Shown piece by piece: positions 59,501 through 64,000 of a stretch of DNA of 64,000 nucleotides (the first letter of the stretch is position 1; each line of letters opens with the position of its first letter). The stretch is from Undaria pinnatifida. Taxonomy: Eukaryota > Sar > Phaeophyceae > Laminariales > Alariaceae. Both the position numbers and the translations under genes were made by a program. Below the pieces are notes generated by a model. The model did no database searches. It saw only the letters and a program-made list of their open reading frames with translations, and was not told the DNA's origin. The stretch is taken from the NCBI GenBank assembly GCA_012845835.1, contig JABAKD010000026.1, forward strand, positions 2,646,199 to 2,710,198, written 5' to 3'.

Positions 59501-62500
59501 CAATGCTCAGGCGGCGCCGACGGCGACTAGCATGGTGGACACTGAGACTGGAGGCGGAGATGCAGGGGGAGAAGGGGAAGTGGGCGAGGAAGAACCCCTC
59601 GACCCCAAGGCAGCGAAGATGTTCAGAGACGCGCGGACGGTGCTCGTCTTCGGCGTTGCGGACAACCTTAGCGCGAAGCAGCTGCAGAAGCGCCTTAAGA
59701 AGGTAAATATGGTCAAATTATATATAGTATTTTGTAGGGTGTGCATTGCGGGGGTACCCGGGTATACACTCTAAAGTGCCGGGTATATACCCGAGTATGA
59801 TCCGAAAAACGACGTTTAGTACCGTTGCACCACGGAAAGTTACCCTGCGAAACGAATCGTTGTATGTGTGTGTGGAGCAAGCGCGTAAAAATGGTCGAGT
59901 TTCCTTGCCCAGAGTTGAGGAATCTTGCTCGAGCTATCCATGGCACGGTACACCACCTTAGGCAAGTATTTGGTTCGGTTTTTCTGTAGGTTTCGAGTCG
60001 TTTTTACCGTGCGAACACAGAAAAAAACGGAAAGACGCGGTATTATCGGTTGTCGTGACGACTATTGAGAAGCAGAGCTCAAGGCCAAGCAAGATGCGCA
60101 AACCTCCAAAACCTCCGACCGAAAGTATCGCGTAGAGGTGTCCAACACTACCTGCTGTTGTGTGCTGGCACAACTTTTTTTGCGCTCTAAGCCTTTTACA
60201 CATCGGACAATCTCACGATCTATGATAGAACTATGTAGATGCTAAATCTGTCGATAAGCTATGTTGTGCAGGATAGTATTGTGCAGGATAAGTGCGGTAA
60301 AACACCCAACCCAGGAAAATAAGTGCTACGAATAGATAATGCAGATCATACAGATCATACGGTAATATGATCTATCTATTGGCCAAGCAGATTATGTAGA
60401 CCAGGTGTTTAATATGCCCTGGATGACATATACCACGAATGGGGATCTGGTCTGTCAGACGTGTGCATCCTTTCCTGACCTTGCGCCCCTTTCGCCGCCA
60501 TCGCATGCAACACTAGTGTGCTCACTTCGCTCAACCCTCACCGCTTTTTGTTCTTGGGGGTTCCAGCTGGCCATGGTGACCGCGCTTACCCTGGAGGAGA
60601 ACGAACGGAACTACTTCCCGAAAGGAAAGATCGCGCGCGTGGTGTGCGCTGGGAAAGATGGCACTCGGAAGATAATCACCGGGATCGATGGACACACGGT
60701 ACACGACCAGACGCTCAGGGCTAGGAGACTCATGGAGATCGTGCCCGGCCACGGTGAGGCGCTGTATGTCGTTTTTTTTTGTGATAACGCACGCTACGAT
60801 AGGTTGCGCACTCTTCAGCCAAGATGTCCTGGCATGAGGGATTTCCTCATATGAGGAGCTTGCTGGGGAGCTACTTGTATCCAGTACCGTTAGAATATAT
60901 TCTGCCTTTTTTCACGATACAGCTGGTTAGTCAATATGTTCGATGAAAGTCGACAAGCATAAAAAGCTGAAACGTAGGAATGCTGAATGAGCCCTATGCG
61001 CGGTAAAATTGAAGGCAAGTACCGGGGGCGGGAAAGGGAAAGGCACCTGTGACCACGAATTGTCCAAAAGGTCGCTATTTAATAGTGGGTGAAATCTGTT
61101 ATGAAATGAGCTGGAGAGTAAAAGTGGTGATTTAAAAAAAACGAGCATCATAGGGGTTCGTCGGTGTCAAATATCCCCGCTTGCTATTACAGTATTAGCA
61201 GGCGCAGCGCCATGCTGATCCTGTTCAAGTACCGCAAAACACCACGACAGCAATGGTGCGTGCATGGAACAACCCAACACCGCTGGAAGCCTATTATATT
61301 AGCCCTTTTTGGTCTTCAGAGGGAAAAATTGACCAAGAAAAACTGGCTATTTGCAGCAGCATCCACACGAAGCAACCTGGGCTGCTATTCATAGATTAGC
61401 GGACGACGGCTTTCCTGTCGAAGTGCAATACAAGCAAGTACCTGTAAGACACGCGCATAACTTCCACTGCTGCCGTGTGCTGCATGCTCGTGCCATGATA
61501 ATACCGCGCTAATACTTTGTTCTGTCGCTGTACATGGACTCCAAAAAGGTCAACATAGTTGTATTGACATTTCTTTTTGCTGCGTTAAGTGAAGATTTTT
61601 TTCTGGAAGTCAGGATATGGGAAAGGTACCCAGTATTTTTTTATGGAAAATATACACGGCAGCTACCGACGACACAGTCAACTAACTGAAGGTTGTGCCA
61701 CCGACCGCCCGCAGTAAGAAGCACCACCAGATCTCCGATGGGGATACCAAAACCAGCATGAAAACCAATGCATAATATGGACGTGCAAGTACGATAAACA
61801 TCGGCTATTCCCGAAGTCAGAAAAAATAATCCGGGTACTACTCCCCTTCCCCTTGTTGAAGGACGCTCCTCTCCAGAAGAAGCAGCAACAGCAGCAGCAG
61901 CAGCAGCAGGCTAGAGTGGTGCACGAATCCATTGTAGAGGGGCACCATGGTCGATCCAGGTTCACAGTAGCAGCAGCGACAGAGTATATCATACAAGTTA
62001 TATCTTTGTATGTATTCTCTCCGCGAGAACACACGTTTTCATTCTCGCCTGTGTAAAACAGAACGCAGATCGCAGCAGTGCCCGTTGAAAATATAAGGTG
62101 ATCTCGGGCAGCAAGCAAGGCAAGGTTGTACCTGAATAGCTCATCCCGCTACAGCCACCGTTCTCTCACACCTCAAGCACAAACTACAAATGTCACCTAT
62201 CCTATGAAGTAAGGCTCGATCATAGCCCGAAGGTCTCAAAGTGGACACGAAGGCGGGTAGAGCGGCTCATTCCTAACCCAGCTTGTGGTGGTTTGAAGTG
62301 ACGTTGGTTCTCAAGCAACGAGCCCCATGAATGAAGGGCACCCTTATCCCATTATTAGTAGCACTATTTGTGCTATTGTTAATACTAGCATGCATCCGGT
62401 GTCCTGTGCTATATATTATAGATGGGTTAACTTGATACTCGTCCTCCGGCGCTGCCCCCTCACTGTGCTGGTGCTATATATGTATCTATCCATCTATCTG

Positions 62501-64000
62501 TCTATGGATCTCCCTCCGTCTGAGCCAGATATACGTCAGCAGAAACAGCAGCGGCTCATCGTCCGCAACTTGAACTTCCACGCGAAGGAGGAGGACCTTG
62601 CCAAGGCCTTTGCAGAGTTCGGACCGTTGGCCGAGGTACGTGGTGTACTTGTAAAGTTATTACAAATATGTTAGCAGTGAGTTTTACCGATTGAATGGTC
62701 GATTCTGTGCGCTAAAAGTAGCCGGTCGGGGATGACCTCTGGTGCAGACGTACCGGTTGTGCTTAGGCTGTACGGTATCGTGCATTATTCGCTATGCTCG
62801 TTTTCCCTGATTTCGATGTTTTTTCTGCATAGGGGGCGTTCAAAAAATGCCCCGCCTTTTTCCCCCCGATTATGCTCGTAATGCTAAAAAACCAATAAAC
62901 AATACGCCCAAATAGGCTGATTTTATGCTCTGAAAAATTGCCGAATTTTGCCAAAGTAATTCCTATCAGAAAGGGATATAAGTCGGTTCGCTCCAAAATG
63001 AATCTCAATTACCCACTTTTAATGCTTGTAAATATCTCAAAAAGATATATATGCCAAGATATTTGCTCGTAGTAGATTAATAGCTTAGCAAATGCCTGGT
63101 ACCACGGTATGGACTGTTAGATGTGCTGCTTGTTTTGGATTGTCGTGCCAAGCCTGGCCTTCGCTGACATGCCACTGCGACACCGACGACGACCAAAACG
63201 ACATCATGCCAGCTCAGCGCTGCCAACGAGGACTGTCGCCGGGCATCGAAACGTTCACCTACCGCAGAATATTCCGCCCCCCAGCTACCCTGCAAGCATT
63301 TATTATACCGCGCGCCAATACAGCTATTGTAAACCCTTTGGGGCCGATACGTAGGAACCAGGAACCGGAAATATGTAGCAACCCGAAATATGAGACGTGT
63401 GGGAGGGATTGTCAACGGTCTACACGTGTTAGCGTTAAGCGCGCAGCGATACTCGCACAAGTAATGCCATTGTGCCGCGCAACTACTTGCAATGCAGTTG
63501 GTCCAATGTACATGGGTTCTACCATACCCTCGCCGAGTTAATCATAGTTGCCCGGACGACTTGATGTGGCTGATGCTATAGTCGAATCGTCAGTTGCTCT
63601 CTCGTCACTTGTTTCCCAAGTCTCGAGAGGGGTTCAACTGGTTAAATGTTGATAGCCGATGCTGTAATCGCCGTCGCCCATTACATTCGTCACTCTCTCT
63701 CCTTGAATCCACTTGGAAGTGCTGTGCATCCTTACATGCACGTTTTTACGGGGGACGAACTACTTGGAAGTTAGTGTTGGTGGGCTGTTTTTCGCTCTGC
63801 TACAGGGAAACGGGAAAAGGGGTAAAAAAATTGCAGCACGCTCTTATTCATGTATAGCTTGCCTACCAGGGTGTTAGCTAATGGATTAGTACTAGTCCAT
63901 GCGGTCGAGTTGGAGGCTGCCGCTGCCGTTAATATCTGAAACGGACACAATTAATGTCGCGTTTTTTTGTGTCTGTTTTCAGGTACACATCCCAACAGTG
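56536..64000 (+). CDS. RBM28: RBM28/Nop4-type nucleolar RNA-binding protein, 5' part (6 exons, continues past the window)
   Basis: Probable 60S-ribosome-biogenesis/nucleolar RNA-binding protein. Exons: 56536-56706, 57968-58131, 58967-59702, 60567-60753, 62529-62635, 63983-64000 (cut by window end); 1,383 nt, 461 codons, all junctions in frame. Residues 8-35 are Gly/Arg-rich (GAR-like, RGG repeats). RRM1 follows: RNP2 VFLRNLP at 45-51 in exon 1, then IKRIDLIKT and RNP1 HSRGFGFVTF in exon 2, ending GREISCEIA in exon 3. A low-complexity linker of about 200 residues follows, with a Lys/Arg-rich stretch (KKEARKAARKLVKKEIKRKA) and an acidic patch. A degenerate RRM2 starts at RTVLVFGVADNL and lacks a clear RNP1. 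RRM3 starts at RLIVRNLNF and runs through FAEFGPLAE into VHIPTV. Normal RRM1, long gap, degenerate RRM2 and RRM3 is the family layout. Alternative starts: 56488 (adds 16 residues) or 56539. Confidence 0.87.
58321..58369 (+). repeat. Interstitial TTAGGG-type tract in RBM28-like intron 2
   Basis: GTCAGGGTAGGGTTGGGGTT then AGGGTTAAGGTTAGAG, about seven imperfect units. Confidence 0.82.
58841..58955 (+). repeat. Two tandem units of about 58 bp just before RBM28-like exon 3
   Basis: CATATACCGCCCTTAC and CCCGYTCGCRACTCG occur in both units. The second ends 11 bp before the exon 3 acceptor (58966). Confidence 0.8.
60981..61071 (+). mobile_element. SINE family 1, 3' fragment (RBM28-like intron 4)
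   Basis: Shares CCCTATGCGCGGTAAAATTG, GAAGGCAAG and CACCTGTGACCACG with the 3' parts of the two fuller copies. The head is missing, as in a 5'-truncated retroposon. Confidence 0.75.

Overview
The window reads as nuclear DNA of a photosynthetic eukaryote, most likely an ochrophyte (photosynthetic stramenopile) with brown-alga-like gene architecture. Three multi-exon genes have GT-AG introns of roughly 0.2-3 kb. One of them, a plastid-type arginine-pathway enzyme, carries in its first exon a signal peptide with an Ala-Phe cleavage motif of the kind used for import into red-derived secondary plastids. Interstitial TTAGGG tracts and many tRNA-derived or inverted-repeat short elements fit the same picture. 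The placement is an inference; no taxonomic search was possible.

Layout. From 1 to about 28.0 kb I find no intact host gene. This part holds dispersed repeats (family R1 with a shared 120-bp head, R2, R3, R4, two tRNA-derived SINE families), a decayed non-LTR retrotransposon (7.3-9.0 kb, minus), a decayed Ty3/gypsy pol (10.7-11.8 kb, plus), MITEs, minisatellites, an interstitial telomeric tract and long G or C runs. From 28.1 to 40.1 kb (minus) lies a CRT-like drug/metabolite transporter: 8 exons, 486 aa. From 40.1 to 43.8 kb is an intergenic block with a large R1 copy, a 160-bp tetranucleotide array and tRNA-like modules. From 43.8 to 56.3 kb (minus) lies an N-acetylornithine aminotransferase: 12 exons, 488 aa, predicted plastid-targeted. 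From 56.5 kb to the window end (plus) lies an RBM28/Nop4-type nucleolar RNA-binding protein: the first 6 exons, running out of the window.

The exon models were assembled by hand from conserved protein blocks and splice sites. In all three genes every junction keeps the frame, which is strong internal support. The aminotransferase and RBM28 genes are divergent, with only 245 bp between start codons, so they probably share a promoter. The introns hold the same repeat families as the gene-free left part.

The most unusual feature is in the transporter gene. Three exon edges (one donor edge, two acceptor edges) are copied inside the neighbouring introns together with their splice sites, making natural decoy sites. 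I found no CRISPR array, defence island or other dedicated new system.
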